NCBI RefSeq assembly: GCF_004365705.1 | Contig: NZ_SOBN01000001.1 | Coordinates: 4,388,001-4,452,000 of the forward strand | Source: Streptomyces sp. 846.5 | GTDB taxonomy: Bacteria; Actinomycetota; Actinomycetes; Streptomycetales; Streptomycetaceae | DNA length: 64,000 bases | Direction: 5' to 3' | Shown here: positions 17,578 to 27,234 of the stretch, piece by piece | Layout: each line of letters starts with the position of its first letter | How positions within the stretch are numbered: position 1 is the first letter of the stretch | Position numbers and translations under genes: made by a program | Notes under the pieces: model-generated | Database searches by the model: none | What the model was told of the DNA's origin: nothing | The model's input: only the letters and a program-made list of their open reading frames with translations

Positions 17578-19752
17578 TCATCGTCGGCGCTGGGATCCGA
17601 CTTTGGTCGCAGACTTGCGCAGCCGCTTGGCCAGCACCTTGTCCCGGGCCTTCAGGTGTTGTCCGGCTGCTTCCAGGACGGCTCCGGTGGCGGGATGGTC
17701 GCAGCGCCACAGGTCGTCGGCAGCCTGCTCCAGCAGCGGCAGCACCGAGTCCCCTTCCTGGTCCAGGAACTCGGCAAGTGCCTCGTCGGCGATGCCGAGT
17801 GGACCCCACAGATGGTCGATGAGTGCCCAGAGCGGGAGTTCCGGGCCGTGTCCTTCGGGGATCTCGCCCCGGCCGGCCAGCGCGATCGCTGCGGTCTGGG
17901 CGCAGCCGGGAACCTTGGAGACTGCGGCTTTGCGCAGGACCGCGAGTGCTCTGGGTTCGTCGAGTTCCGCCAGTACCGGTGCCGCAGCAAGGCGGCGCAG
18001 GGCCGCGTCTGCTTCCAGTCCGGCGCAGGCGTCGATGAGTTGGACGGCGGCCGGGCCCTGGCCGCGGTGGCTGATCCAGCCGGTGATCTCCGTGTGAGCG
18101 GACTCCTGGTCGTAGTCGACCAGGGCGTCCAGCAGGGTCGGAGCATCGGCGTCGGCCAGTTCGCCGATCAGTGGAGCCGGGACTCCCTCGGTGAGCAGGA
18201 ATTCGCGCAGGCCGTGGCGTCCCAGTGGGGTGAGCCTGAGCCGGCTCTCGGGCAGAGGGGTGTCGTCGCTGCTGTCGGCGGCCCCGCTGACGCCGAGGAT
18301 GTCGAGGAGGATGCGGTCGCGCGCCCGATTCGACCCCGGCCCGGTCTCGACCTCCACTGCCTGGTATTCGGCGAGTACCAGGGCCGCCTGGTCGAGAACC
18401 TGCAGGAGCAGCAGTTCGATCAGTCGTGCCTCCCGCATGGGGAGCCCCTCGCGGACCGCGCCGACGAGCAGTGCGGTGTCGAGCCATTCGCCGTCGGGAA
18501 CCTCGTAAAGTGCCCGCAGTACGTCTGCGGCCAGGCCATCGCCGTCCTCGCCCTGCAAGCCCAGTGCGGCCAGCAGTACTGGAGGCAGGTCGAGGGTTCC
18601 GAAGTCGTCCAGATCCTCGAGTTCGCCCGCCAGCGCCTGGCACCAGAGGTCCAGCACTGCCTCATCTCGCACCGCGGCGGCCAGGTCGGCACCGGGGCGT
18701 GCGGTGCCTGCGCTGATCTCCACCAGATCCGCGTAGAGGGCGAGCCGCCAGGGGTTGTCCAGACAGAGCAGGTCCCCGGAGCTACGTACGCGGGCCAGCC
18801 GCTTGTCGCGCTCTGTCGGCTGAAGCATGCTCAGTTCGTCGTCCTGGGCCCAGAGTTCGAGTTCCTTGACGGCCGCACGGCCCAGCGCGGGCTTGAGTAC
18901 GTCGCGGGACGTGACGGCACGCCCGCCCTGGCACCACTGGGCCAGGCGGAGCGCGGAGGAGATCAAGGGCACCTTGCGTGCCGCGGCGGCGAGTTCCGTG
19001 CGCGGTGCCAGGGTGACCGGGCGCACCGGGAGGAACTCGGCGTCCGGATCCTCGTCGTGGACCTCCCCGCAGGAGCAGACGTACCCGCCAGGGGCGCTTC
19101 CGACCGGTCTCGCGGTCGGCCTCGATGCCGGCCTCGGTGCCGGGGCAGCTGTGGGCGGCCGCGGGTCCAGTCCCGCCAGTTCGCGGTCCAGGGCCTCGCG
19201 GTCGAAGCCGGCGGGGTCGAACCCCTCCTTGCGTAGGCCTTCGACCAGGTCGGTCCACGGTTCGGGGGCGGCCGCCGCTGTGCGGTCCGCGACGGCGTCG
19301 AGTACGGCCCGCAGTCCCCAGGGGCCGCCGATGTCCTCGGCGTACGGCATGGCGCGGCGTCCACCGGTGCAGCGCACGCGGCGGTCGCCGGTGTCTTCGG
19401 GGAGCTCCCTCTCCAGGGTGATCCGGTGCCGCCAGTCGTCGCCGAAGTCGTAGGTGTACTCCAGCTGCCCGTCCTCGTAGGGGAGCACATCGGCCACGGA
19501 TGCGGACTCCTCGTCGAAGTCACGGCCGGGATCACGGTCCAGTGGGGAGTCGAAGTCGACGAACTGGCGGCCCGAGCCGGGATCACTGAAGGAGTGCAGA
19601 TGCGAGTCGTGCCAGCCGAAGCAGGTCTGGATGACGTCGTGCAGACAGCCGAGCGAGGTGTCGGCAGGCAGGGTGACCCGTCGCCAGATCGGTGGGCTGG
19701 TGTCCCGCAGTGCGATCTTCAACTGGTAGGTGGGCACGGGCTCGGCAGTCAC
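17578..19752 (-). CDS. Plasmid pRiA4b ORF-3-like protein with long C-terminal extension
   Basis: 724 residues. The N-terminal 180 residues are the ORF-3 fold (YQLKIALRDTSPPIWRRVTL, HDVIQTCFGWHDSHLHSF, YTYDFGDDWRHRITLE). A Cys/His patch YVCSCGEVHDEDP near 218-230 follows. The remaining 490 residues are helical repeats without recognised motif. This family occurs on plasmids and mobile elements and its biochemical role is unknown. Confidence 0.8.
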   Translation of the reverse strand: MTAEPVPTYQLKIALRDTSPPIWRRVTLPADTSLGCLHDVIQTCFGWHDSHLHSFSDPGSGRQFVDFDSPLDRDPGRDFDEESASVADVLPYEDGQLEYTYDFGDDWRHRITLERELPEDTGDRRVRCTGGRRAMPYAEDIGGPWGLRAVLDAVADRTAAAAPEPWTDLVEGLRKEGFDPAGFDREALDRELAGLDPRPPTAAPAPRPASRPTARPVGSAPGGYVCSCGEVHDEDPDAEFLPVRPVTLAPRTELAAAARKVPLISSALRLAQWCQGGRAVTSRDVLKPALGRAAVKELELWAQDDELSMLQPTERDKRLARVRSSGDLLCLDNPWRLALYADLVEISAGTARPGADLAAAVRDEAVLDLWCQALAGELEDLDDFGTLDLPPVLLAALGLQGEDGDGLAADVLRALYEVPDGEWLDTALLVGAVREGLPMREARLIELLLLQVLDQAALVLAEYQAVEVETGPGSNRARDRILLDILGVSGAADSSDDTPLPESRLRLTPLGRHGLREFLLTEGVPAPLIGELADADAPTLLDALVDYDQESAHTEITGWISHRGQGPAAVQLIDACAGLEADAALRRLAAAPVLAELDEPRALAVLRKAAVSKVPGCAQTAAIALAGRGEIPEGHGPELPLWALIDHLWGPLGIADEALAEFLDQEGDSVLPLLEQAADDLWRCDHPATGAVLEAAGQHLKARDKVLAKRLRKSATKVGSQRRR

Positions 19753-19994
19753 GGCGAAGGGTCCCTTGATGCGGAGACGGATTCCGGCACCGGTAGGCGG
19801 CTACGGGCGGACGTGCGCCGCAGTAATCAGCGGTGGGTGCCAGTGCCATCCTCTCGTACTCCGCCGAGTGGGCGAAGCCGCTCTTGACACCTGCGGTCAG
19901 CCTGTGCGGATAGCCTTGGTCCGCTGAGGGCGCGTGGGACATGCGCCGCCGATGGGATCTCCCCTGCTCGAAGAGCTTGGGGAAGGGTGTAGGA

Positions 19995-22994
19995 GTGGGT
20001 GCAGTGGCGAAGGTCTACCCGTCGGCAGCGCCTGCAGCCCGTCCGGCGGGATCCGGCGGGTCCGCCGTATCGGATTCGGCGGTTCCGGGCCGGGAGCGGT
20101 TGCTCGCCTGGCTGCCGGAACTCGCCTCGGGCGAGGCGGTGTTCCTCCCGGCTGATCCGCCCCGGTCGGGACGGGTGGCGTTCTGGACATCCGGCGGCGA
20201 GCCGCCGGACCTCGGAGTGGAACCCGAGGAACTGACCGTGGTGCGCCCGCACGGCTCGTCCGTGCGCCGGACCCGGGTGGTCGCCGTGCTGCTGCCGGTG
20301 GAGCAGGCGCTGCCGCTGCTGACCCGCTGCCGGGCGCTCGATGGGGACGGAAGCGGGCGGGCTTCGGCCGCCAGCGCCCCCAGCAGCACGGCGTTCTGGG
20401 GTGCGGCGGCCCTGCTCGCCCTGGGTCTGCTGGCCCGGGGCCGAGTGCTGCCGGGGGTGTCACCGGAGGGCTTCGACGCGTGGCGGGTGGGACCGCTGGA
20501 CGCCGAGGACCACGAGCGGCTGGGCTCGCTGGCCGCCGCCATGCCCCCGGAGGCGCGTGCCGTCGCGGTCCCCGGCCTGTCCCCGCTCGCGCTCCCGGCG
20601 GCCGAGCCACTGCTGCGGGCCTTTCTGGACGGCGTGGCAGACTCGCTCACCCGCCCTCCCGCCGCTCGGCTGGTGGCGCACGGGGCGGCGTTCGCGGTCC
20701 GCGCGCCGCAGTCCGTACCCGAGCAGCGCGCCTGGGCGGCGGAGGTCGCGGCCGGCCGCGACGCGGGTCTGGCGGTGTCGCTGCGGCTGGAACTGGGTCG
20801 CGGGGACTCCTTCCGGGCCGTGGTCCAGCTGCGCAGCCTGGCCGATCCCACCGTGCTCGCCGACGCCGCGGACCTGTGGTCCGGGCGGGCCACCGCACCC
20901 GAACTGTTCGGCCCACGGGCCCAGGTGGACACCCTGCTGACGCTGCGGCGGGCCGCGCGCGCCTGGCCCCCGGCCGGACGACTGCTGGAGGCCGCCGCCC
21001 CGACCGGCCTGGAGCTGAGCGACGAGGAAGCCCAGGCGCTGCTGGGTGAGGCGGCCGAGAGCCTGTCCGCGGCCGGAGTGGCCGTGCACTGGCCCAAGGA
21101 ACTGGTACGCGAGCTGACCGCCGCCGGGGTCCTGGAACCCGCGCGCCGCAAGGGGACGCAGTCCTCGGCCGAGTCCTTCCTGTCCTCCGGCGGGCTGCTG
21201 GACTTCCGCTGGCGGGTCGCGCTCGGCGACCAGGAGCTCACCGAGGAGGAACTGGAACGGCTGGTCCAGGCGCACCGGCCGATCGTGCGGCTGCGCGACC
21301 AGTGGGTGGTCGTCGACCCGGAACTGGTCCGCCGGCTGCGGCGGGCCGCGGAGTCCAGGACGCCCTCGCTGACCGCGATCGATGCCCTCGGCGCCGCGCT
21401 GACCGGCAGCGTCGAGGTGGACGGCGAACGTGTGGCGGTCACCGCAGGGGGTGCACTGGAGGAGCTGCGCGCTCGCATCGCCGACCCCGAAGCCGGCACA
21501 ACCACCGGGACCGGTGCCGCGCGCAAGCCCATGGACCCGCCGAAAGCCCTGGTCGCGACCCTGCGGGACTACCAACTGCGCGGCCTGAACTGGCTGCACC
21601 GGATGACCTCGCTCGGTCTCGGCGGCTGTCTCGCCGACGACATGGGCCTGGGCAAGACCGTCACCCTGATCGCCCTCCACCTGCGCCGCCAGGAGCGGAA
21701 GGCCACCGCAGGACCGACCCTGGTGGTCTGCCCCGCCTCCCTGCTCGGCAACTGGGAACGCGAGATCCAGCGCTTCGCACCGGCCACCCCGGTACACCGC
21801 TTCCACGGCCCGGGCCGTGACCTGGACGGCCTCGACGGCCTCGACGGCCTCGGTGGCGGAGCCAAGGGCGGCTTCGTCCTGACCACCTACGGGACCATGC
21901 GCCGCGATGCCGAACGCCTCGCGCAGCAGCCCTGGGGGCTGCTGGTCGCCGACGAGGCCCAGCACGTCAAGAACCCGCACGCGCACACCGCCCAGGCCCT
22001 GCGCACGATCCCCTCGCGCGGCCGGGTCGCGCTGACGGGCACCCCGGTCGAGAACAACCTGTCCGAACTGTGGTCACTCCTCGACTGGACCACCCCCGGC
22101 CTGCTCGGCACTCTCACCTCCTTCCGCGACCGCTACGCCAGGGCCGTCGAGGGTGACCGTGACGAACAGGCCGCCGCGCGGCTGGCAGCGCTGGTCCGCC
22201 CGTTCCTGCTGCGCCGACGCAAGTCCGACCCGGGCATCGCGCCGGAGTTGCCGCCCAAGACCGAGACCGACCAGCCGGTTTCCCTGACGAAGGAACAGGT
22301 CTCGCTGTACGAGGCCCTGGTACGCGAACTCATGGCCGAGATCGAGGAGAAGCAGGGCATCGCCCGTCGCGGCCTGGTGATGAAACTGCTCACCGGCCTC
22401 AAACAGGTCTGCAACCACCCCGCGCAGTTCCTCAAGGAACCGGAGAACGCGAAACTGCCGGGTCGCTCGGGAAAACTGGAACTGCTGGACGAACTCCTGG
22501 ACACCGTCCTGGCCGGGGACGGATCGGCCCTGGTCTTCACCCAGTACGTGGCCATGGGCAGGCTGATCGAGCGCCACCTGTCCGACCGCGGCGTGGACAC
22601 CCTGTTCCTGCACGGAGGCACCACGGTCAAGCGACGTGAGGAGATGGTCGACGCCTTCCAGGCCGGCGAGAAGAAGGTGTTCCTGCTGTCCCTCAAAGCC
22701 GCCGGCACCGGCCTGAACCTCACCCGGGCCGGGCATGTCATCCACTACGACCGCTGGTGGAACCCGGCGGTGGAGGACCAGGCCACCGACCGCGCCTACC
22801 GCATCGGACAGACCCAGCCGGTGCAGGTGCACAAGCTGATTGCCGAGGGGACGGTGGAGGACCGGGTCGCCGAGATGCTCCGGCAGAAGCGGGAACTCGC
22901 CGATTCGGTACTGGGCACCGGCGAGGCCGCGTTCAGCGAACTGAGCGACAGCGAACTGGCCGAGCTGGTCACCCTGCGGAGGACGGAGCGATGA
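19995..22994 (+). CDS. SNF2-family DEAD/DEAH-box ATPase
   Basis: About 999 residues. An N-terminal SNF2-associated region (about 1-520) precedes the motor: Walker A LADDMGLGKTVTLIAL, Walker B LLVADEAQHVKNP, GRVALTGTPVENNLSELWSL (motif III), and HELICc with VFTQYVAMGRLIERHL and DRWWNPAVEDQATDRAYRIG. DNA translocase or remodelling is expected. A short tandem Leu-Asp-Gly repeat (9-base units near 21825-21855) interrupts the first lobe. GTG 19995 or 20004 can be the start (AAGGG and AGGAG upstream). The stop overlaps the SWIM gene by 4 bases. Confidence 0.9.
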   Translation: MGAVAKVYPSAAPAARPAGSGGSAVSDSAVPGRERLLAWLPELASGEAVFLPADPPRSGRVAFWTSGGEPPDLGVEPEELTVVRPHGSSVRRTRVVAVLLPVEQALPLLTRCRALDGDGSGRASAASAPSSTAFWGAAALLALGLLARGRVLPGVSPEGFDAWRVGPLDAEDHERLGSLAAAMPPEARAVAVPGLSPLALPAAEPLLRAFLDGVADSLTRPPAARLVAHGAAFAVRAPQSVPEQRAWAAEVAAGRDAGLAVSLRLELGRGDSFRAVVQLRSLADPTVLADAADLWSGRATAPELFGPRAQVDTLLTLRRAARAWPPAGRLLEAAAPTGLELSDEEAQALLGEAAESLSAAGVAVHWPKELVRELTAAGVLEPARRKGTQSSAESFLSSGGLLDFRWRVALGDQELTEEELERLVQAHRPIVRLRDQWVVVDPELVRRLRRAAESRTPSLTAIDALGAALTGSVEVDGERVAVTAGGALEELRARIADPEAGTTTGTGAARKPMDPPKALVATLRDYQLRGLNWLHRMTSLGLGGCLADDMGLGKTVTLIALHLRRQERKATAGPTLVVCPASLLGNWEREIQRFAPATPVHRFHGPGRDLDGLDGLDGLGGGAKGGFVLTTYGTMRRDAERLAQQPWGLLVADEAQHVKNPHAHTAQALRTIPSRGRVALTGTPVENNLSELWSLLDWTTPGLLGTLTSFRDRYARAVEGDRDEQAAARLAALVRPFLLRRRKSDPGIAPELPPKTETDQPVSLTKEQVSLYEALVRELMAEIEEKQGIARRGLVMKLLTGLKQVCNHPAQFLKEPENAKLPGRSGKLELLDELLDTVLAGDGSALVFTQYVAMGRLIERHLSDRGVDTLFLHGGTTVKRREEMVDAFQAGEKKVFLLSLKAAGTGLNLTRAGHVIHYDRWWNPAVEDQATDRAYRIGQTQPVQVHKLIAEGTVEDRVAEMLRQKRELADSVLGTGEAAFSELSDSELAELVTLRRTER

Positions 22995-24310
22995 CCGGAC
23001 GTACCCGGCAGCCGTCCAAGGAAGCCGCCCGAACCTTCGAGGCACTGCCACCCGCGAAGGGCAGCCGCGCGCCCTTCGCCGAGTCCTGGTGGGGCCGCGA
23101 ATGGCTGCGCGCACTGGAGGAGTCCTCCCTGGACTACGGCCGCCTGCAGCGCGGCCGGACCTATGCCCGCGGCGGCGCGGTCGGCCCGGTCACCGTCGCC
23201 CCCGGCCGGGCCACCGCGGCGGTGCAGGGCAGCCGCCGGACCCCGTACCGCTCCGAGGTCCGGGTGGAGCAGTTGACGGACCGTCAATGGGACCGGCTGC
23301 TCGACATGATCGCCGAGCGGGCCGCCAACATCGCCGCGCTGCTCGACGGCGAGATGCCCGCAGGGCTCGCCGACGACGCCGCGGCAGCGGGCGTTCCCTT
23401 GCTGCCCGGGCCCCAGGATCTCGACCCCGAATGCTCCTGCCCGGACTGGGGCTACCCCTGCAAACACGCCGCAGCCCTCTGCTACCAGCTCGCCCGTCTC
23501 CTGGATCGAGACCCCTTCGTACTGCTGCTCCTGCGGGGTTGTGGCGAGCGGGAGCTGATGGACGAGCTGGGCCGCCGCAACACCGCCCGGGCTGTGGTCG
23601 AAGCCGCGTCCCGGGCGGCAGCCGGGGGCGCGGACCCGGTCGCGCGCCCGGCCAGGACCGGCGATCCCGCCGCGTCCTCCTTCTCCGCCCGCACCGGACT
23701 GCCGCCCCTGCCGGCGCCACCGCCATTGCCGGACCGGCCCGGACGCGGCCCCGCGCTGGTGGACACCGCCGTCCCGGAGCCGGGCGTGGACCCGGGCGCC
23801 CTCGAACTCCTCGCCGCCGACGCCGCGACGCGCGCCCACCATCTGCTCACCGCAGCCCTGGGCGCCCGGCACGCCGACACCGCCCCACCCGCGCCGCTCA
23901 CCGAATGGCAGGACGCCGTCCGCCTCGCCGCCACCCACCCCGCCACCGAGGTCCTCGCCCGGATCGCCGCGAACTGCGGCCGCACGCCCAACGAACTCGC
24001 CGCCGCCACCCGCGCCTGGCGCCACGGCGGCTCGGCATCCCTGGACGTGCTGGAGAACGACTGGACGCCGCCGGCTGCCCGCATGGAGCGCGACCGCGAG
24101 ACGCTGCGCGCCGACTGGGCCGAAGGCAGACCACCCCGCCTCCGCAGCTGGCGCAACCGCTGGACCGTCGAGGGCCGCAACGCCCAACTCCGCCTGGGCC
24201 AGGACGGCCTGTGGTACCCGTACACCAAGGACGGCGCCGTCTGGTGGCCGGCCGGACCGCCTGACGCCGACCCGGCGGTCGTCCTGACCGCCCTCCTCCT
24301 CGGAGAATGA
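22991..24310 (+). CDS. SWIM zinc-finger protein
   Basis: 439 residues. The first third matches the bacterial SWIM family: FAESWWGREWLRALEESSLD, GRLQRGRTYARGGAVG and ECSCPDWGYPCKHAAALCYQ (C-x-C...C-x-H, about residues 148-160). The rest is Pro/Ala-rich with a helical domain and a C-terminal YTKDGAVWWPAG. Its ATG overlaps the SNF2 stop, and SNF2-SWIM pairs are common in Streptomyces, so the two probably act together on DNA. Confidence 0.88.
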   Translation: MTGRTRQPSKEAARTFEALPPAKGSRAPFAESWWGREWLRALEESSLDYGRLQRGRTYARGGAVGPVTVAPGRATAAVQGSRRTPYRSEVRVEQLTDRQWDRLLDMIAERAANIAALLDGEMPAGLADDAAAAGVPLLPGPQDLDPECSCPDWGYPCKHAAALCYQLARLLDRDPFVLLLLRGCGERELMDELGRRNTARAVVEAASRAAAGGADPVARPARTGDPAASSFSARTGLPPLPAPPPLPDRPGRGPALVDTAVPEPGVDPGALELLAADAATRAHHLLTAALGARHADTAPPAPLTEWQDAVRLAATHPATEVLARIAANCGRTPNELAAATRAWRHGGSASLDVLENDWTPPAARMERDRETLRADWAEGRPPRLRSWRNRWTVEGRNAQLRLGQDGLWYPYTKDGAVWWPAGPPDADPAVVLTALLLGE

Positions 24311-24344
24311 CCGGTGCGCGGCCCCGCCATCGCCCTGGGGACTC

Positions 24345-25124
24345 GTGGGCCTGACCGGAATCCTGGACGTCATGACTTCTGACGCCGTCGTCCGGGCCCG
24401 CAATCTCGTGGCCGAGCACGTCCCCGGTGCGCTGGTCGCGATCCTCGCCGGATCGACCGCGCGAGGGCTCGCGACCAGTACCAGCGATCTGGACATCGCC
24501 GTCCTCGTCCCCGACGGCGCCGAGACCCGGCGTGAGACGCTCCGCTCCCGGGATCTACCGGTGGAGATCTTCGTCCACACCCGCGCGGGTCTCGCGGAAC
24601 TCTTCGCCGCGGACACCGCCTCGCGCCGGGGGACCATGCAGCACATGTACGCCGAGGGCATCGTCATCATCGACCAGGGCGGAGCGGCGGCGGAGCTTCG
24701 AACCTGGGCGCAGGCTCTCCTGGCCGAAGGTCCGGCGGCACTCGGCCCCAAAGCAGTCGAGAACGGCAGGTACGCTCTGACCGACGCCCTCGACGATCTC
24801 ATGGACGCGTCGGACCGGTTCGAGCAACTCGCCGTGGCGACAGTCGTTCTGCAGTCCGCAGCCGACCTGCTCCTCGACCACCACCGCGCCTGGACCGGAG
24901 CAGGAAAGTGGCTCCCCCGCCGGCTCCTCGCAGTCGACACCGTCCGAGGGGCAGCACTGCTCGAAGGCCACCTCCGTCTCTGCGAGACCGCCGACCCGAC
25001 ACCCCTCCTCCGCGCCGCCATCCAGGTCCTGCACCTCGTCGGCGGCCCCCTCTCTGAGGGCTACCACCGCACCTGGTCCGGCGTCGCAGTCACGCAGCCA
25101 GACGCGCAGAGGCCCAGTCGATGA
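24345..25124 (+). CDS. Nucleotidyltransferase-domain protein
   Basis: 259 residues, or 250 from ATG 24372. The core GALVAILAGSTARGLATSTS then DLDIAVLV shows GS..RG and the D-x-D metal pair of pol-beta nucleotidyltransferases. The C-terminus is a HEPN-like helical region (YALTDALDDLMDASDRFEQL). An ATG is closer to the conserved core, but GGGGA precedes the GTG at 24345. It is the last chromosomal gene before the tRNA-Pro att site, and its end overlaps a terminator hairpin. Confidence 0.75.
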   Translation: MGLTGILDVMTSDAVVRARNLVAEHVPGALVAILAGSTARGLATSTSDLDIAVLVPDGAETRRETLRSRDLPVEIFVHTRAGLAELFAADTASRRGTMQHMYAEGIVIIDQGGAAAELRTWAQALLAEGPAALGPKAVENGRYALTDALDDLMDASDRFEQLAVATVVLQSAADLLLDHHRAWTGAGKWLPRRLLAVDTVRGAALLEGHLRLCETADPTPLLRAAIQVLHLVGGPLSEGYHRTWSGVAVTQPDAQRPSR

Positions 25125-25140
25125 TCTCGACTGGGCCTCT
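25108..25140. terminator. Hairpin beside the left att site
   Basis: A perfect 14-bp stem (25108-25121 and 25127-25140) with a 5-nt loop. It lies 7 bases to the left of the tRNA-Pro fragment. On the minus strand it is where the original tRNA terminator would have been, and it also serves the gene ending at 25124. Confidence 0.7.
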
Positions 25141-25147
25141 GACCTGG

Positions 25148-25190
25148 GTCGGGGTGGCGGGATTTGAACCCACGGCCTCTTCGTCCCGAA
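25148..25190 (-). other. Left att site: 3' fragment of tRNA-Pro
   Basis: A 43-base exact copy of the 3' part of the tRNA-Pro at 57602-57675: discriminator, acceptor strand, T-arm, variable loop and anticodon arm as far as the CGG anticodon loop. It then diverges to unrelated sequence. This is the standard footprint of site-specific integration into a tRNA gene, with the whole tRNA restored at the other end. Confidence 0.85.
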
Positions 25191-25341
25191 TGACGTAAGG
25201 ATCATGCCCTGGCCTGCGGGAATCACGAACCCGCAGGTCAGGGCATGGGTGAGGGTTGGTCTGGCAGGGTCTCGGGAGGCCCTTTTTTCAAGATCTTCTC
25301 CCAATTTTCTCCCGGAGATCCCGGGCATGACGTGCGGCGAT
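25184..25341. repeat. 158-bp direct repeat, copy 1 (next to left att)
   Basis: Nearly identical to 32592-32749 (a few substitutions, same length). It contains an 18-bp hairpin (25203-25220 and 25230-25247, one G-T pair) and the 25-base motif at 25289-25313 that also occurs at 57504. On the minus strand one frame reads GENWEKILKKGPPETLP and stops at the hairpin, resembling a protein C-terminus. I suspect the tail of a lost integrase gene. Confidence 0.8.
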
Positions 25342-25502
25342 GCGTCATGCGGCTTCAGGGAGCGTTCGATGTCGAGGCCGCCCGCTGCACGGTGATGGAT
25401 GCCTCGGGCCCGCATGGGCTGCCCTGCTGGCTGAGCGCCGCGGGCAGGGACCTCCCAGCAGCGCAGTATCTTCCCGGCTCAGGGTGTGCAAAAATCACAC
25501 AC

Positions 25503-26606
25503 ATGGATGGTGCGCAGAGCTGGGTCGAGGTAGGCGAGCGGATCACGGAAGCGCGACTTGCCGCAGGCTTTAGTCAGGGCGACCTGGCAAAGCAGGTGGG
25601 GTTGGACCGTACTGCTCTTGTGCGCATAGAGGCCGGAGACCGGCGTATTACGGCCTTGGAGCTCTTTGGCTTGGCCGAAGCACTTGGCGTCCCCCTGGCT
25701 CATCTGGTCTCACGTCCTCCCCAAACGCTGGTCTCGCGGCGTAGCGCCCTCGAAGAGAGCGCAGACGAGGCATCGCGCGCACGGTACCGTCTCGATGCCC
25801 GGCTAGAGGAGCACGCTCGTCATGCCGAGTGGTTGGTCGACCACGGCTTTCTTTCTCCGCCAGCGCTAGATCCCAGCCTGCAACGCACGACGGGCAGTGT
25901 CGATCCGGGGGCACTCGCCACTGCGGCTAGGAGGGCTGCAGGGTGTCCCTCTGGGCCTCTTGGGCCCATCGCAGACGTCCTAGAGCATCTGGGGTTGTAT
26001 CTGACCGCTGTGGACGAAGCCGCTGAAGGTGCATCGCTCCTACTCCAGGGTTTTGGGGTGGCCGTGATCAGCGGCCGAGCACAGCCAGGCAGGCGTCGCT
26101 GGACCGCAGTGCATGAGCTTGGTCATCACTTGATGCAGGACGAATACCACAGCGATGCTGGGGTAGCAGCTGCGCGCGACGATCGCGAACGGCTCATCGA
26201 TCAGTTCGTCGAGGAGTTCTTGCTGCCTGCGGCCGACATGCGTCGAGTCTGGAATGGTGACGAACGCGACAGGACGGCCAGGGCAACCATGATCGACTTG
26301 TCGGCCTCCTATCGGCTGTCCTGGAGCGCAGTCGTCAATAGAGCGCGCCACCTGGGTCTGATCGAGCCGGACGAGGCCAGGCGGCAGAAGGCAGATGCAC
26401 CACTACGTGGCGACTTCTTGGCAGCACACGGCAGCCAGCCTGTTCCCGATCTAGAAATCGGAACGACCGGGGCGCAATGGCGTCAGGCGGCTCTCTCGGC
26501 ATGGTCTCAAGGCGATATCACAGCGCCTCGAACGGTTGAGCTGCTCTACGGCGCTGTGACGGAAAGCGAGCTTCCCAGCCGAAACCTGGAGGAGTCCCTG
26601 CCGTGA
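25503..26606 (+). CDS. XRE-type HTH fused to ImmA/IrrE metallopeptidase
   Basis: 367 residues. N-terminal Cro/CI HTH (ITEARLAAGFSQGDLAKQVG then VRIEAGDRRITALELFGLAE, about 14-62). The C-terminal ImmA/IrrE peptidase has TAVHELGHHLMQDEYH with the zinc HELGH at 204-208 and a downstream acidic ligand in DRERLIDQFVEEFLLPA. Such proteins act as metal-dependent proteases cleaving repressors, or as antitoxins. The GTGA overlap with a PIN-domain gene suggests a toxin-antitoxin-like pair. Codon use is less GC-extreme than in the chromosome. Confidence 0.88.
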   Translation: MDGAQSWVEVGERITEARLAAGFSQGDLAKQVGLDRTALVRIEAGDRRITALELFGLAEALGVPLAHLVSRPPQTLVSRRSALEESADEASRARYRLDARLEEHARHAEWLVDHGFLSPPALDPSLQRTTGSVDPGALATAARRAAGCPSGPLGPIADVLEHLGLYLTAVDEAAEGASLLLQGFGVAVISGRAQPGRRRWTAVHELGHHLMQDEYHSDAGVAAARDDRERLIDQFVEEFLLPAADMRRVWNGDERDRTARATMIDLSASYRLSWSAVVNRARHLGLIEPDEARRQKADAPLRGDFLAAHGSQPVPDLEIGTTGAQWRQAALSAWSQGDITAPRTVELLYGAVTESELPSRNLEESLP

Positions 26607-27160
26607 ACTCGGCTCAGCAGCCACCGGCCACATCCGCTCCGCTACTCATCTGGGACACGTCGCCTCTCTTTCACGCCATCAAGGCGGGCAAAATCGAAGT
26701 TCTGGGCGACATCGCCCAGAACTTCCAGGGCGGCGCGCGCCGGAACGTCACCACTCAGGCTGTGATCAGCGAGATCAACCATTTCCAACTGCCACTGGCG
26801 GGCACAGAATGGCTGGAGATCGTGCACGTCGACGACCTGTCCGAAATTGAGGCCTTGGTCGATTGGATGAACCGTGTCTCTGGGGCGAAGTCCAACCACG
26901 GCGAGGCCACCGTTCTCGCCTGGGCGGAGGTTCACAACGCGACAGCCGTTGTGGATGATGGTGATGCTCGGCGTATCGGCCGTAAGGCTGGGCTTGATGT
27001 CCGGGGGTCGCTAGGGGTCATAGCCGATTCTGTGAGAGATGGTCACACCACCCAGTACGTTGCCACGGCCCTCGTCGACGCGATGATCGACACAGGCGCT
27101 CGGTACCCTTGTCAGCGAGGCCAATTCACCTCCTGGGCCAAGCAGAACAGCCTTCTTTGA
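26603..27160 (+). CDS. PIN-like nuclease-domain protein
   Basis: 185 residues, starting GTG 26603 inside the stop of the ImmA gene. The PIN-like acidic set is visible: WDTSPLFHAI (Asp18), TQAVISEINHF (Glu57), GEATVLAWAEVHNA and VVDDGDARRIGRKAGL, then GSLGVI. This is the DUF3368/COG2405 pattern. A single-strand RNase activity is expected from the family. Paired with an ImmA/IrrE HTH protein, it is probably the toxin of the pair. Confidence 0.82.
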   Translation: MNSAQQPPATSAPLLIWDTSPLFHAIKAGKIEVLGDIAQNFQGGARRNVTTQAVISEINHFQLPLAGTEWLEIVHVDDLSEIEALVDWMNRVSGAKSNHGEATVLAWAEVHNATAVVDDGDARRIGRKAGLDVRGSLGVIADSVRDGHTTQYVATALVDAMIDTGARYPCQRGQFTSWAKQNSLL

Positions 27161-27234
27161 CGGCGTCGCGGAGTGGGCGGCCCCCCAGCGCGGCGGTACC
27201 GGCCCGGGGCTAACCGACCACTCGTGTGTTCCTG

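Noticed and set aside
16510..19236. 908-codon plus-strand frame over the L,D-transpeptidase and the opposite strand of the ORF-3-like gene
   Set aside because: It crosses two supported genes in a wrong frame, with Arg/His/Pro-rich sequence.
21820..21860. Short tandem 9-base repeat
   Set aside because: It encodes a Leu-Asp-Gly run inside the SNF2 gene and keeps frame; not a separate element.
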